From: Montanilutibacter psychrotolerans
Lineage (GTDB): Bacteria > Pseudomonadota > Gammaproteobacteria > Xanthomonadales > Xanthomonadaceae
Length of the DNA: 64,000 nt
Direction of reading: 5' to 3'
Assembly (NCBI RefSeq): GCF_003719825.1
Contig: NZ_RIBS01000001.1
Location: 310,001 to 374,000, forward strand
Of the stretch, positions 16,492 through 25,445 are shown piece after piece. Made by a program: the position numbers and the translations under genes. Each line of letters starts with the position of its first letter. The first letter of the stretch is position 1. The notes beneath the pieces were generated by a model that worked only from the letters and a program-made list of their open reading frames with translations, searched no databases and had not been told where the DNA came from.

Positions 16492-18006
16492 TCAGTACGC
16501 CAGCCGTACCGCCTTGACCTCGGTGAAATGCGCCAGACCGACGAGCCCGTTCTCCCGACCGTAGCCCGACTGCTTCGTGCCACCGAACGGCAGCGTTGCG
16601 CCGCCGCTCCCGCCGCCGTTGACGATCACCTGGCCCGACTCCAGCAGGCCGATCAGGCTGTGCACCGTGCCCAGATCACGCGACCAGAGTTTTGCCGACA
16701 GTCCGTAGCGGTTGTCGTTGACCAGCGCGGCGATGGCGTGTGGCGATGCGTCGTCGTCGAAGGCGGTGATCGTCAGCACCGGCGCGAAGATTTCTTCTCG
16801 TGACACGCGCATGTCGGCCGTGGCGTCGGTGAGGATCGTGGGTTCGAAGAAGTACCCCTCTCCGGTCCGCGCGCCCCCGCCACGCGCAACGCGGGCGCCT
16901 TCGGCACGGCTGTGCTCGATCAGGTCGACGGCCCGGCTGCGTTGCGCGGCCGAGATCATCGGGCCCATGTCGGTCGCCGGGTCATGGCCCGCGCCGATGC
17001 GTACGCGATCCATGGCCGCGTGGATGCGCCCCAGCAGTGCGTCGTAGGCGCTGCGTTGCACGAACACGCGCGAACCCGCAGCGCAGTACTGGCCACTCTT
17101 GAAGGTAATTTCGGCCGCGATCGCGTTTGCCGCCTTGTCCAGGTCGGTGTCGGCAAACACCACGACCGGCGACTTTCCGCCCAGCTCCAGCACCACCCGC
17201 TTGAGATTGCTGTTGGCGGCGGCGGCCATGATGGATCTGCCGACCCGCGTGGAGCCGGTGAAGCTGATCAGGTTGACGTCGGGGTGATCGGCCAATGCCT
17301 GTCCGGCGCTCTCGCCGGTGCCGGTGACGATGTTGACCACGCCGGCCGGCAGGCCCACTTCCAGGCACAGGTCGCCAATCCACAGCGCCGACAACGGTGC
17401 GAGCTCGGCGGGCTTGATCACCACCGTGCATCCGGCGGCCAGTGCCGCGGCCAGCTTCTGCAGCACCATCAGGAACGGCGCGTTCCACGGCGTGATGATG
17501 CCGACGACGCCGATCGGCTCGCGCAGGAAGTACTCCATGCTGGACGGCTGCGCCGCGCCCATCGTGACGTCGCCGGCGAGCTTGGTGGCCAGGCCGGCGT
17601 AGTCGCGCAGTGAGCGCAGGCCCAGCGGTAGATCGCCCTTGCGTACCGAGCCGATGGCATGCCCGGCATCGAGCGATTCCAGCAGGGCAAACGTTTCCTG
17701 GCGTCTTTCGATGGCGTCGGCCAGGGCGTGCAGCAGCGCCGCGCGTTGAAATGCCGGCATGCGCGGCCAGGGGCCTTCGCGGAAGGCGCGCCGGGCCGCC
17801 GTTACGGCCTGATCGATGTCGGCATCGGTGCCGGCAGCAATGCAGGCCAGCGGGCGGCCGGTCGCCGGGTCGTCGACGGCCAGCGTCGACGCCGCGCGGC
17901 GCCAGACGCCGTCGATCAGCACCGCGGGTTCGCGCTGGCGCATCTGTTGGCGCAGGCGGGCCAGCGCGTCGTCGTCGGCGTCGGTTGCGTTCGGGATTCC
18001 GGTCAT
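16492..18006 (-). CDS. NAD(P)-dependent aldehyde dehydrogenase
   Basis: A 504-residue ALDH-superfamily enzyme. The general base is E274 in ELGGKSP and the nucleophile C308 in SGQYC. The cofactor-side motif PWNAPFLM and the C-terminal PFGGTKQSGYGRENG are also present. It oxidises an aldehyde to its acid in the cytoplasm; the substrate cannot be read from sequence, though the betaine-aldehyde/aromatic-aldehyde type is most similar in layout. Start: ATG 18006 with GGAG eight bases upstream; a longer frame to 18072 would run through the operator. The MarR gene lies just upstream on the same strand, with two palindromes between them, so MarR control is likely. Confidence 0.92.
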   Translation of the reverse strand: MTGIPNATDADDDALARLRQQMRQREPAVLIDGVWRRAASTLAVDDPATGRPLACIAAGTDADIDQAVTAARRAFREGPWPRMPAFQRAALLHALADAIERRQETFALLESLDAGHAIGSVRKGDLPLGLRSLRDYAGLATKLAGDVTMGAAQPSSMEYFLREPIGVVGIITPWNAPFLMVLQKLAAALAAGCTVVIKPAELAPLSALWIGDLCLEVGLPAGVVNIVTGTGESAGQALADHPDVNLISFTGSTRVGRSIMAAAANSNLKRVVLELGGKSPVVVFADTDLDKAANAIAAEITFKSGQYCAAGSRVFVQRSAYDALLGRIHAAMDRVRIGAGHDPATDMGPMISAAQRSRAVDLIEHSRAEGARVARGGGARTGEGYFFEPTILTDATADMRVSREEIFAPVLTITAFDDDASPHAIAALVNDNRYGLSAKLWSRDLGTVHSLIGLLESGQVIVNGGGSGGATLPFGGTKQSGYGRENGLVGLAHFTEVKAVRLAY

Positions 18007-18058
18007 GCGAGGCGCTCCTGGGGCCGACAGCACCACGGTCCGGGCGCCTGGCTTCTGT

Positions 18059-18101
18059 GTTGACAAAGTCAACTATGCGAATCGCAGTTGATAAAGTCAA
18101 C
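18059..18101 (-). promoter_or_regulatory. Paired palindromic operators between MarR and aldehyde dehydrogenase genes
   Basis: Site 1 (18059-18073) is a perfect GTTGAC-AAA-GTCAAC palindrome. Site 2 (18087-18101) is GTTGAT-AAA-GTCAAC with one mismatch. Their centres are 28 bp apart, just under three helical turns. Site 2 overlaps the MarR stop codon. Both lie 53-95 bases upstream of the dehydrogenase start. MarR-family dimers bind palindromes of this size. Confidence 0.75.
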
Positions 18102-18600
18102 CGATGTTGCGAGACCGTTTCCCAGTCAGCGCAGCGCCCTGGTCCTGTTCCTGCACCTGCTCGTGCTCCGTCGAAGCGCTCAGCGGCATGCGCTGCAACA
18201 GGCCCAGGAGCTGGGTGCGCTCGGCGTCATCCAGACCCTCCACGAGGTCTTTCGCCACGCGCGCCCGCAGCGTCTCGGCCTGGGCGTGTGGCGCCGCCCC
18301 GGCGTCGGTGAGTTCCAGGCGCTGGCGCTTCTGGCCGGGCTGATCCGCCAGGCGCGCGACGAAGCCGTGCTCGAGCAATGACTTGATGATCCGGGCGATC
18401 TGCGCCTTGTCGCGGCCGCTGGCCACGACGATGTCGTTCTGCGTGCAGCCCGGGTGGCGGGCAATGAAGCGCAACGTTCGCGCCTCCATGGCCGCCAGCC
18501 CGATCCGTTCATCGCGAAGCGATCGCTGCATGCGCGCGGTCGCCTGGTGCATGGCGGCGTTGATGAGATCGAGTATCTCGGTTTCCCGGTCAGCTGCCAT
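18097..18600 (-). CDS. MarR-family transcriptional regulator
   Basis: A 167-residue winged-helix MarR protein. The DNA-binding helix region is CTQNDIVVASGRDKAQIARIIKSL, followed by a wing (RLADQPGQKRQRLELTD). The C-terminal 40 residues are polar and Gln-rich. The probable target is the pair of palindromes at 18059-18101, immediately downstream, controlling the aldehyde dehydrogenase. The inducer is unknown; MarR proteins typically respond to phenolic or aldehyde-type ligands. Start: ATG 18600. Its own promoter region (18601-18672) shows no copy of the palindrome, so autoregulation is not evident. Confidence 0.9.
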   Translation of the reverse strand: MAADRETEILDLINAAMHQATARMQRSLRDERIGLAAMEARTLRFIARHPGCTQNDIVVASGRDKAQIARIIKSLLEHGFVARLADQPGQKRQRLELTDAGAAPHAQAETLRARVAKDLVEGLDDAERTQLLGLLQRMPLSASTEHEQVQEQDQGAALTGKRSRNIG

Positions 18601-18672
18601 CGTCGTTTCGCAGAAGGGTCGGGACGAAGTGTAGCGACAGTGCCCGCGGCCGCGACCGCAAGGTGATCTGGC

Positions 18673-19401
18673 TCAGGACCCGTTTTCGCGCGCGGGGCGA
18701 CGCTTGCCGCCCGCGGCCGGTGGCGTGCTTGCCGACGCCACGGCCGATCGCGACGCGGGCTCGTGAAGCTGCAGGCGCAGGTCGTCCAGTGTCTCGGCGA
18801 TGTGTTCGGTCAGCAGGCCGGTGACAAGCGCCGCATCGCGCGCCAGCCAGGCATCCAGGATCGCGCGGTGCTCGCTGTCCGCACGGACATCGCGACCTTC
18901 CGGCTCAAGGTGCTTGCGCACGTAACGCTCGGCCAGCACGTGCAGACGCTCGACCAGTTGCGCCGTGACCTGCCGCCCGGCCCCGTGCAGCAGCGCCAGG
19001 TGGAAGGCACGGTTGAGCGACACCACCGCGACGGCGTTGCCGTGCGACGCCGCTTCCAGCGACAGCAGCGCCGCGCACGCCGCCTCGCGCTGCGCGTCGC
19101 TGGCGTCGAGGCTTGCCGCGGCGGCGGCGTCGGGTTCGATCTTCAATCGCAGCGCGAACACTTCCTCGGCTTCCGCCGCGGTCAGCGCCGGCACGAAATA
19201 GCCACGGTTGGCGTTGGATCGCAGCAGGCCCTCCTGCTCCAGCCGTGCCAGCGCCTCGCGCAACGGGATCTTGCTGATGCCCAGTTCTTCGGCCAGGGCC
19301 TCCTGGCGTACCGGTATCAGCGGCGGGATCCTCGTGGCGAGGATCCGTTCGCGGATGACTTCGAAGGCCTGGTCCGACAAGGTTCGCGCGACGATCTTCA
19401 T
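18673..19401 (-). CDS. GntR-family regulator (FCD type), probable hydroxyproline-operon regulator
   Basis: A 242-residue FadR/GntR-type protein. The N-terminal winged helix includes QEALAEELGISKIPLREAL and LEQEGLL. The FCD ligand domain (about 80-215) carries the acidic/His metal-ligand residues typical of carboxylate sensors. A basic Lys/Arg-rich tail ends the protein. It is the last gene of the leftward hydroxyproline operon, nine bases after the dehydrogenase stop. The likely operator is the perfect GTATA-CGA-TATAC palindrome at 22912-22924 in the divergent promoter region. The ligand is inferred to be hydroxyproline or a pathway intermediate. Confidence 0.88.
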   Translation of the reverse strand: MKIVARTLSDQAFEVIRERILATRIPPLIPVRQEALAEELGISKIPLREALARLEQEGLLRSNANRGYFVPALTAAEAEEVFALRLKIEPDAAAAASLDASDAQREAACAALLSLEAASHGNAVAVVSLNRAFHLALLHGAGRQVTAQLVERLHVLAERYVRKHLEPEGRDVRADSEHRAILDAWLARDAALVTGLLTEHIAETLDDLRLQLHEPASRSAVASASTPPAAGGKRRPARENGS

Positions 19402-19410
19402 GCGCGAAGT

Positions 19411-20847
19411 CTACGCGGGACGTTGATAGGTGGTCCTCATCGTGGTGTAGAACGCCCGCGCCGCGCGGCCCTGCTCACGCGGGCCGTAGCTGGAGCTGCC
19501 CATGCCGCCGAACGGTGCGTGGTGATCCACGCCGGCGGTCGGCAGGTTGACCATCAGCATGCCGGCTCGTGCGTCGCGCTTGAATGCCTCGGCGTGCTTG
19601 AGCGAGCTGGTGCACAGGCCGGCCGACAGTCCGTGTCGCGAGTTGTTCAGTAGCGCCATGGCGGCGTCGAAATCGCGCACGCGGAACATGCCGGCGACGG
19701 GTCCGAAGATCTCTTCCTGGGCCAGCAGGCTGTCGGCGCCGACATGGTCGAACAGCGTCGGCGCGAAGTAGCAATCGTCGTCGTCCGGCACCGTGCCGAA
19801 CGCGGCGACGCGCCCTTCGTTGCGCACCGCGCTCACCTGCTGCGACACGCGCTGTTTCTGCAGCGGCGAGGCGAGGGGGCCGATGTCGGTCTTCTCCAGG
19901 CGCGGATCGCCGATGGCGAACTGCTGCACGCGTGAATGCAGCGCCGACAGGAACGCGTCGGCAATCCCGTCCTCGACGATGATCCGCGAGGTTGCCGTGC
20001 AGCGTTGCCCGGCGGCAAAGAACGCGCCAGTGGCGACGCAATCGACCGCGATGTCGAGGTCGGCGTCGGCCAGCACGATGAAGCCGTTCACGCCGCCCAT
20101 TTCCAGTTGCACGCGCGCGCCGCGCGCGGCCACGATCTCGCGAACGCAGCGACCGACGCCTTCGGAGCCGGTGAACGACACCGCGTCGATGCGCCGTTCG
20201 GCGCAGATCGCCTGCCCGGTGGGCCCCGAGCCCAGCACCAGGTTGACGCTGCCGGCGGGCATGCGGGCCTCGGCGATGATACGCATCAGCGCCACCGCGG
20301 AAGCCGACGATACTTCCGACGGTTTCCACACGACGGTGTTGCCGAACGCCAGCGCCGGCGCGATCTTCCAGGCGGGAATCGCGATCGGGAAGTTCCACGG
20401 CGTGATCAGGCCGACCACGCCCACCGGCGAGTGCATGACCTCGACCATCGCACCCGGCCGGGTCGACTCGAAGCGTTCGCCGGCGTTACGCAATGCTTCG
20501 CCGGCGAAGAACTCGAAGATTCGCGATGCGCGCATCGCCTCGCCGCGTGCATCGCGCACGGTCTTGCCGGTTTCGCGGGCGATCAGCATCGCCAGTTCGG
20601 TCGCGTTGTTGGCGATGGCGCGGCCGATGCGGTTGAGCGCATCGGAGCGCGCCTCGATGCCGGCCGCGGCGACTGGCCCCAGCGCGTCCTGCGCTGCCTT
20701 GGCCGCGGTGGCCACGGTGGCCGCGCCGGCCTCGGGGATGTGCACGATCAGGTCGTCGCGATCGGCCGGATTGCGCTGCTCCATCGCGATGACCGCGGGG
20801 ATGGTCTGACCGGCGACGCGGTGGGAAAGAATCAAGGTTTCGGACAT
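19411..20847 (-). CDS. Aldehyde dehydrogenase, probable 2-oxoglutarate-semialdehyde dehydrogenase
   Basis: A 478-residue ALDH-superfamily enzyme with E249 in QLEMGG and catalytic C283 in GQRC. Context gives the substrate: it sits between a 4-hydroxyproline epimerase and a GntR gene, downstream of the deaminase that yields 2-oxoglutarate semialdehyde. It is therefore predicted to form 2-oxoglutarate, the last step of hydroxyproline breakdown. Two ATGs are possible (20853 and 20847); 20847 is chosen because GAGG lies six bases before it. It starts nine bases after the epimerase stop, and the GntR gene follows after nine bases. Confidence 0.9.
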   Translation of the reverse strand: MSETLILSHRVAGQTIPAVIAMEQRNPADRDDLIVHIPEAGAATVATAAKAAQDALGPVAAAGIEARSDALNRIGRAIANNATELAMLIARETGKTVRDARGEAMRASRIFEFFAGEALRNAGERFESTRPGAMVEVMHSPVGVVGLITPWNFPIAIPAWKIAPALAFGNTVVWKPSEVSSASAVALMRIIAEARMPAGSVNLVLGSGPTGQAICAERRIDAVSFTGSEGVGRCVREIVAARGARVQLEMGGVNGFIVLADADLDIAVDCVATGAFFAAGQRCTATSRIIVEDGIADAFLSALHSRVQQFAIGDPRLEKTDIGPLASPLQKQRVSQQVSAVRNEGRVAAFGTVPDDDDCYFAPTLFDHVGADSLLAQEEIFGPVAGMFRVRDFDAAMALLNNSRHGLSAGLCTSSLKHAEAFKRDARAGMLMVNLPTAGVDHHAPFGGMGSSSYGPREQGRAARAFYTTMRTTYQRPA

Positions 20848-20855
20848 GGGCATCC

Positions 20856-21854
20856 TCAAGTCACCACGAAGCCGCGACAGAATGCGTCGGCCTCGTCGAT
20901 CCAGATCTGGTTGAAGCCGGTGGCGATTGCCGAGCCTTCGATGGAAGGCACGATCGCCGCGTGGTCGCCCAACGTGGTCGCCGCTTCGACGCGTCCGATG
21001 AAGCGACTGCCGATGTAGCTTTCGTGGACGAAACTGTCGCCGACCCGCAGGCGGCCCTTGCCGACAAGGTGCGCCATGCGCGCGGACGTGCCGGTGCCGC
21101 AAGGGCTGCGATCGATGGCGCGTTCGCCATAGAAGACCGCATTGCGACCGTCGGCGCCGTCCCCGCGCGGGGCATCGGCCCACAGCACGTGGCTGACGCC
21201 GCGGATGGTCGGGTCGAGCGGATGGACGGGCTCGAACGCCTCGCGCACCAGGCGTCGCACCTGCGTGCTGAGCTCGATGATGCGCGCCGCGCCCAGCGCG
21301 TCCAGGCCGCGGTACGCACCCTGCGGTTCGACGATGGCGTAGTAATTGCCGCCGTAGGCGACGTCCACCGTCAGCGGCCCGAAACCGGGGACATCGATGG
21401 CGATGCCCTCGGCGGCCAGGTAGCTGGGCACGTTGCGGATACGAACCGAGCGGACGCGCCCCGCCTCTTCGACATAGTCGACATCGATCACGCCCGCCGG
21501 CACCTCCACGCGCAGGCGGCCGGGAGTGCGCGGCCGGATCAGCCCGTTTTCCAGCCCAAACGTGAGGATGCCGATGGTGCCGTGCCCGCACATCGGCAGG
21601 CAGCCGCTGGTCTCGATGAACAGCACGCCGATGTCGGCGTCCTCGTGCGTGGGCGGGTAGAGGAACCCGCCGGACATCATGTCGTGGCCGCGCGGTTCGA
21701 ACATCAGGCCGGTGCGGATCCAGTCATAGCGCGCGAGAAAGTCCTGGCGACGTTCGCTCATCGAGGCGCCTGCCAGCAGCGGCGCACCGCCACTGACCAG
21801 GCGGACCGGATTGCCGGCGGTGTGGCCGTCGATGCAGAAGAAGGTGTGGCGCAT
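20856..21854 (-). CDS. lhpA: 4-hydroxyproline 2-epimerase
   Basis: A 332-residue member of the proline racemase family. Both catalytic Cys are present: C89 in MCGHGTIG and C252 in SPCGTGTSAR, the pair that separates epimerases and racemases from the Ser/Thr dehydratase branch. It is cofactor-independent and cytoplasmic. It converts trans-4-hydroxy-L-proline to cis-4-hydroxy-D-proline, the entry step of bacterial hydroxyproline catabolism. Hydroxyproline rather than proline is inferred from the surrounding deaminase, oxidase and semialdehyde dehydrogenase. Start: ATG 21854, ten bases after the deaminase stop. Confidence 0.93.
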   Translation of the reverse strand: MRHTFFCIDGHTAGNPVRLVSGGAPLLAGASMSERRQDFLARYDWIRTGLMFEPRGHDMMSGGFLYPPTHEDADIGVLFIETSGCLPMCGHGTIGILTFGLENGLIRPRTPGRLRVEVPAGVIDVDYVEEAGRVRSVRIRNVPSYLAAEGIAIDVPGFGPLTVDVAYGGNYYAIVEPQGAYRGLDALGAARIIELSTQVRRLVREAFEPVHPLDPTIRGVSHVLWADAPRGDGADGRNAVFYGERAIDRSPCGTGTSARMAHLVGKGRLRVGDSFVHESYIGSRFIGRVEAATTLGDHAAIVPSIEGSAIATGFNQIWIDEADAFCRGFVVT

Positions 21855-21864
21855 CGCGCAGGCC

Positions 21865-22785
21865 TCAGGCCGCGGCGGCCAGCAGCGACGGCCGGTTTGC
21901 CGCAGCGGCCTCGACCATCTTCACCACCTGCTCGCGGCGCGCGCCGGCCAACGGCATGCGCGGCATGCGCACGCGCTCGGAGCCTCGGCCCATGATCGCT
22001 TCGGCCAGCTTGATCGACTGCACCAGGTCGTGGTCGGCATCCAGGTGCAGCAGCGGCATGAACCAGCGATAGATCGCCAGCGCGTGCGGCAGGTCGCCTC
22101 GCTGCAGTGCGTCCCACAGCGCCAGCGACTCCTGCGGGAAGGCGTTGGTGAGGCCGGTGACCCAGCCCTTGGCGCCCAGTAGCAGGCCTTCGAGGGCGAC
22201 GTCGTCGAGCCCGGCGAACAGCGTGTAGCGATTGCCGAAGGCGTTGAACAGATCGGTGAAACGACGCGGATCGGGCGCGCTCTCCTTGATCGCGACCACG
22301 TTGGGGACATCGGCCAGGCCGGCGAGGGTGGCCATGGTCACGCTGACGCGGTACGCGGGCGGGTTGTTGTAGAGCATCACCGGCAACCCGGTGCTCTGCG
22401 CCACGGTGCGGAAGTGCGTCAGAAGTTCGGCCTCGGACGGCACGTACACCATCGCCGGCAACACCATCAGTCCCGATGCGCCCGCACGTTCGGCGGCGCG
22501 CGCGAAGGCCGTCGCCTTGCCGGTGGTCAGTTCCGAAACGCCGGCGATCACCGGCACGCGGCCAGCGGCCGCTTCCACGGCGGCCGACACCACCGCGATC
22601 TTCTCGTCGGCATCCAGCGAGTTGTTCTCGCCAACGGTCCCGATCGCGATCAGGCCGTGCACGCCGTCGCGGATCAGCGCGTCCTGCATGCGCTGCGTGG
22701 CCTCGATATCAACCGACAGGTCGGCGTTGAACTGGGTGGTTACGGCCGGGATCACGCCGGCCCAGGTGCAGGAACTGGAAGACAT
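21865..22785 (-). CDS. lhpC: DHDPS-family 1-pyrroline-4-hydroxy-2-carboxylate deaminase
   Basis: A 306-residue DapA/NAL-family TIM barrel. The Schiff-base lysine is K167 in VVAIKESA and the catalytic Tyr is Y139 in MLYNNPPAY. GTVGENNSL replaces the GTTGE loop of DapA. In hydroxyproline operons this family deaminates 1-pyrroline-4-hydroxy-2-carboxylate to 2-oxoglutarate semialdehyde; the pathway role here is inferred from its neighbours. It is the first gene of the leftward operon. Start: ATG 22785 with GGAGAG four bases upstream. Confidence 0.9.
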   Translation of the reverse strand: MSSSSCTWAGVIPAVTTQFNADLSVDIEATQRMQDALIRDGVHGLIAIGTVGENNSLDADEKIAVVSAAVEAAAGRVPVIAGVSELTTGKATAFARAAERAGASGLMVLPAMVYVPSEAELLTHFRTVAQSTGLPVMLYNNPPAYRVSVTMATLAGLADVPNVVAIKESAPDPRRFTDLFNAFGNRYTLFAGLDDVALEGLLLGAKGWVTGLTNAFPQESLALWDALQRGDLPHALAIYRWFMPLLHLDADHDLVQSIKLAEAIMGRGSERVRMPRMPLAGARREQVVKMVEAAAANRPSLLAAAA

Positions 22786-22911
22786 CGAACTCTCCGATTG
22801 AGAACGGAATGGATGGAAGCGGATGCGTTGGCAACGCATGCGGGACGAGGGGAGGGGTGGGACTGAGGGTGGCGACAGGTCGAGGTGGGTGATTGAACTC
22901 GCGGTAATAAA

Positions 22912-22924
22912 GTATACGATATAC
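22912..22924. promoter_or_regulatory. Palindromic operator in the divergent hydroxyproline promoter region
   Basis: A perfect GTATA-CGA-TATAC palindrome in an unusually A/T-rich patch (22904-22934) between the two divergent transcription units. This size and the TAT...ATA core suit a GntR/FCD dimer, and the operon's own GntR protein is the obvious candidate. Confidence 0.7.
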
Positions 22925-22974
22925 CAAATATCCGATTCGTGTGACAGTTGCCATCGGCATTGGGGAGCAGGCAT

Positions 22975-24246
22975 TTGGGTGTGGGACAGGCTCAATCGGC
23001 GGTCGTGATCGGCGCCGGCATCGTGGGATTGACGATCGCCCTTCGCCTTCGCCAGGCCGGCGTGCGCGCGACGCTGGTCGACCCGGCGGCGGTCCCGGCC
23101 AGCGCGTCGTATGGAAATGCCGGCCACATCGCGACCGAGCAGGTCGAGCCGCTGGCGTCGTGGGCGACGATCCGCTCGGCACCCCGCCGCCTGTTCGCTT
23201 TCGGCGGTGCGCTGGATGTGCGCGACGTCGTTACGTTCGCGCCCTGGATGGCGCGCTTCGCACACGCGGCATCGCCGGCGAAGTTCGCTGCCGGGCGGAT
23301 GGCCCTGGGCGGCTTGTTGAGCCGGGCGCTGCCGGCCTGGCAGGCGCTGGTCGACGACATCGAGCGCCCAGACCTGCTGCACGCGCGTGGCCACACCGTG
23401 CTCTGGCAATCCCCCGACGTGGCACGGCGGCAGCGCGCCGCCTGGATGGCGACCGACATCGGCAACACGCGCGTGCGTGACCTGGCCGCCTCCGAACTGG
23501 ACGCCTACGACGATCTGCTGTCGCACCGGCCGGCGGGCGGCTTGCGGTTCTCGGCGACCGGGCAGGTCGCCGACGTCGGCGAAGTGATGCAGGCATTGCA
23601 GGCGTCGTTCGTCGCTGCCGGTGGCGAGCTGCTGCGCGCACGCGTGGCCACGATGGCCATCGAACGCGGCCGCGCGATAGCGGTGCTCGAGGACGGACAG
23701 CGACTGGGCGCGGACATCGTGCTTGTCGCGGCGGGCGTGGCCTCTGCCGATCTGATGGCGGCGTTCGGACCGCGTCCTCCGCTGATCGCCGAACGTGGCT
23801 ACCACGTGCAATGGCCGCAGCACGACTGGCCTTCGGACATGCCGCCGGTGGTGTTCGAGGAGCGCTCGATGATCGTCACGCGGTTTCGTGGCGGCCTGCG
23901 CGCCGCGAGCTTCGTGGAGTTTGCGCGCGCCAGGACGCCGGCCGATCCGCGCAAGTGGGCGGCGCTCCGCCGGCACGTGGCCGCCCTGGGGTTGCCCGTC
24001 TGCGGCGACGGCGACACGTGGATGGGCGCGCGCCCGACGCTGCCCGACTACCTGCCGGCGATCGGTCGCAGCCAGGCGGCCTCCAACCTGATGTACGCCT
24101 TCGGCCATCAGCACCTGGGGCTGACGCTGGCGCCGGTCACCTCCGAAATCATCGCCGCGCTGGTCACCGGACAGGAGCCGCCGATGTCGTTGGCGGCCTT
24201 CGATCTGCAGCGCTTCCATCGCAACCACGGAGCAACGCACGCATGA
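22975..24246 (+). CDS. FAD-dependent amino-acid oxidase, probable D-hydroxyproline oxidase
   Basis: A 423-residue DadA/DAO-type flavoprotein. The dinucleotide fold is G13-A-G15-IV-G18 after AVVI, and the C-terminal FAD-binding stretch ends near YAFGHQHLGLTLAP. Opposite the epimerase/deaminase operon, its expected reaction is cis-4-hydroxy-D-proline to 1-pyrroline-4-hydroxy-2-carboxylate. The start is uncertain. TTG 22975 is preferred (GGGGAG at 22962-22967, seven bases before); GTG 22981 is possible, and TTG 22948 has no ribosome site. Its stop overlaps the next start as ATGA. Confidence 0.87.
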   Translation: MGVGQAQSAVVIGAGIVGLTIALRLRQAGVRATLVDPAAVPASASYGNAGHIATEQVEPLASWATIRSAPRRLFAFGGALDVRDVVTFAPWMARFAHAASPAKFAAGRMALGGLLSRALPAWQALVDDIERPDLLHARGHTVLWQSPDVARRQRAAWMATDIGNTRVRDLAASELDAYDDLLSHRPAGGLRFSATGQVADVGEVMQALQASFVAAGGELLRARVATMAIERGRAIAVLEDGQRLGADIVLVAAGVASADLMAAFGPRPPLIAERGYHVQWPQHDWPSDMPPVVFEERSMIVTRFRGGLRAASFVEFARARTPADPRKWAALRRHVAALGLPVCGDGDTWMGARPTLPDYLPAIGRSQAASNLMYAFGHQHLGLTLAPVTSEIIAALVTGQEPPMSLAAFDLQRFHRNHGATHA

Positions 24247-25445
24247 CCCATGGCATCGGCGGATCGACCGCGCTGGCAGAACTGGAATCCCTGAGTCCCT
24301 GGCCGAACAAGGCCCCGGCGATACAGCCCGAAGAGCGTGCATCGCGGATTGCGCAGGCGCGCACGTTGATGGCGTCGCTCGGCGTCGACGCCCTGATCGT
24401 CACGCCCGGCGCCAGCCTGCGCTACTTCAGCGGCCTGCAGTGGTCGTCGAGCGAGCGCTTGCTGGCGTGGGTGCTGCCGCGCAGCGGCGCGCCGGTGATG
24501 GTGTGTCCGGAGTTCGAGCGCGGCTCGGTACTTGCCGGGCTGGCGGGCGATACCGGGCTTCGCACCTGGCAGGAGCACGAGAGCCCGTACCGTCTCGTCG
24601 CCGATCTCCTGCGCGAGCACGGTGCCAATCGGGTTTCGCTCGACCCGCAGGCGTCCTTCTTCGTGGCGGAAGGTTTGCGCGATGCGCTGGGCGCCGTGCC
24701 GATCGTCACCGCATCGCCCGTCATCGACGGTTGCCGGATGCGCAAGTCGCCGGCGGAGCTGGCGCTGATGCAGCAGGCGATGTCGATGACGCTCGAGGTC
24801 CACCGTCGTGCGGCCGCCATCCTGGCGCCCGGTATCACCACCACCCAGGTCCGTCGGTTCATCGACGATGCCCATCGCGCACTGGGCGCGGACGGTGGCA
24901 GCACCTTCTGCGCCGTGCAGTTCGCCGAGGCGACCGCGTTTCCGCACGGCGTGCCCGGCGAACAACGGCTGGCGCACGGCGACGTGGTGCTGATCGACAC
25001 GGGTTGCCAGGTCAGCGGGTACCACTCCGACATCACCCGCACCTACGTGTTCGGCAAGCCCAGCGCGGCACAGTCCGATGTCTGGGACCTGGAGCGCGAG
25101 GCACAGCAGGCGGCGTTCGACGCGGTGCGCCCCGGCGTCGCTTGCGAGGCCATCGACCGGGCTGCACGCGCGGTGCTGGAGCGCGCCGGCTACGGGCCCG
25201 ACTACCTGCTGCCCGGCCTGCCACACCGCACCGGACACGGCATCGGCCTGGCCATCCACGAGCCGGCCTACCTCGTGCGCGGCGACACGACGCCACTCGC
25301 GCCGGGCATGTGCTTCAGCGACGAACCGATGATCGTCGTGCCGGGCCGGTTTGGCGTTCGACTGGAGGACCACTTCCACGTCACCGAACACGGTGCGGCG
25401 TGGTTCACCACACCGGCCGCTTCGCTGGCCGCGCCATTCGGCTGA
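24243..25445 (+). CDS. M24-family Xaa-Pro dipeptidase/aminopeptidase
   Basis: A 400-residue pita-bread metallopeptidase. The five metal ligands are D252, D263, H332 (in RTGHGIGL), E361 (in DEPM) and E375 (in RLEDHF). An N-terminal creatinase-like domain (about 30-165) precedes the catalytic domain. It cleaves bonds next to proline, or hydroxyproline, in short peptides. No signal peptide is seen, so it acts on imported peptides. The ATGA overlap with the oxidase gene ties it to the hydroxyproline cluster, where it would release imino acids from collagen peptides. Creatinase-like activity cannot be excluded but does not fit the context. Confidence 0.9.
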   Translation: MTHGIGGSTALAELESLSPWPNKAPAIQPEERASRIAQARTLMASLGVDALIVTPGASLRYFSGLQWSSSERLLAWVLPRSGAPVMVCPEFERGSVLAGLAGDTGLRTWQEHESPYRLVADLLREHGANRVSLDPQASFFVAEGLRDALGAVPIVTASPVIDGCRMRKSPAELALMQQAMSMTLEVHRRAAAILAPGITTTQVRRFIDDAHRALGADGGSTFCAVQFAEATAFPHGVPGEQRLAHGDVVLIDTGCQVSGYHSDITRTYVFGKPSAAQSDVWDLEREAQQAAFDAVRPGVACEAIDRAARAVLERAGYGPDYLLPGLPHRTGHGIGLAIHEPAYLVRGDTTPLAPGMCFSDEPMIVVPGRFGVRLEDHFHVTEHGAAWFTTPAASLAAPFG

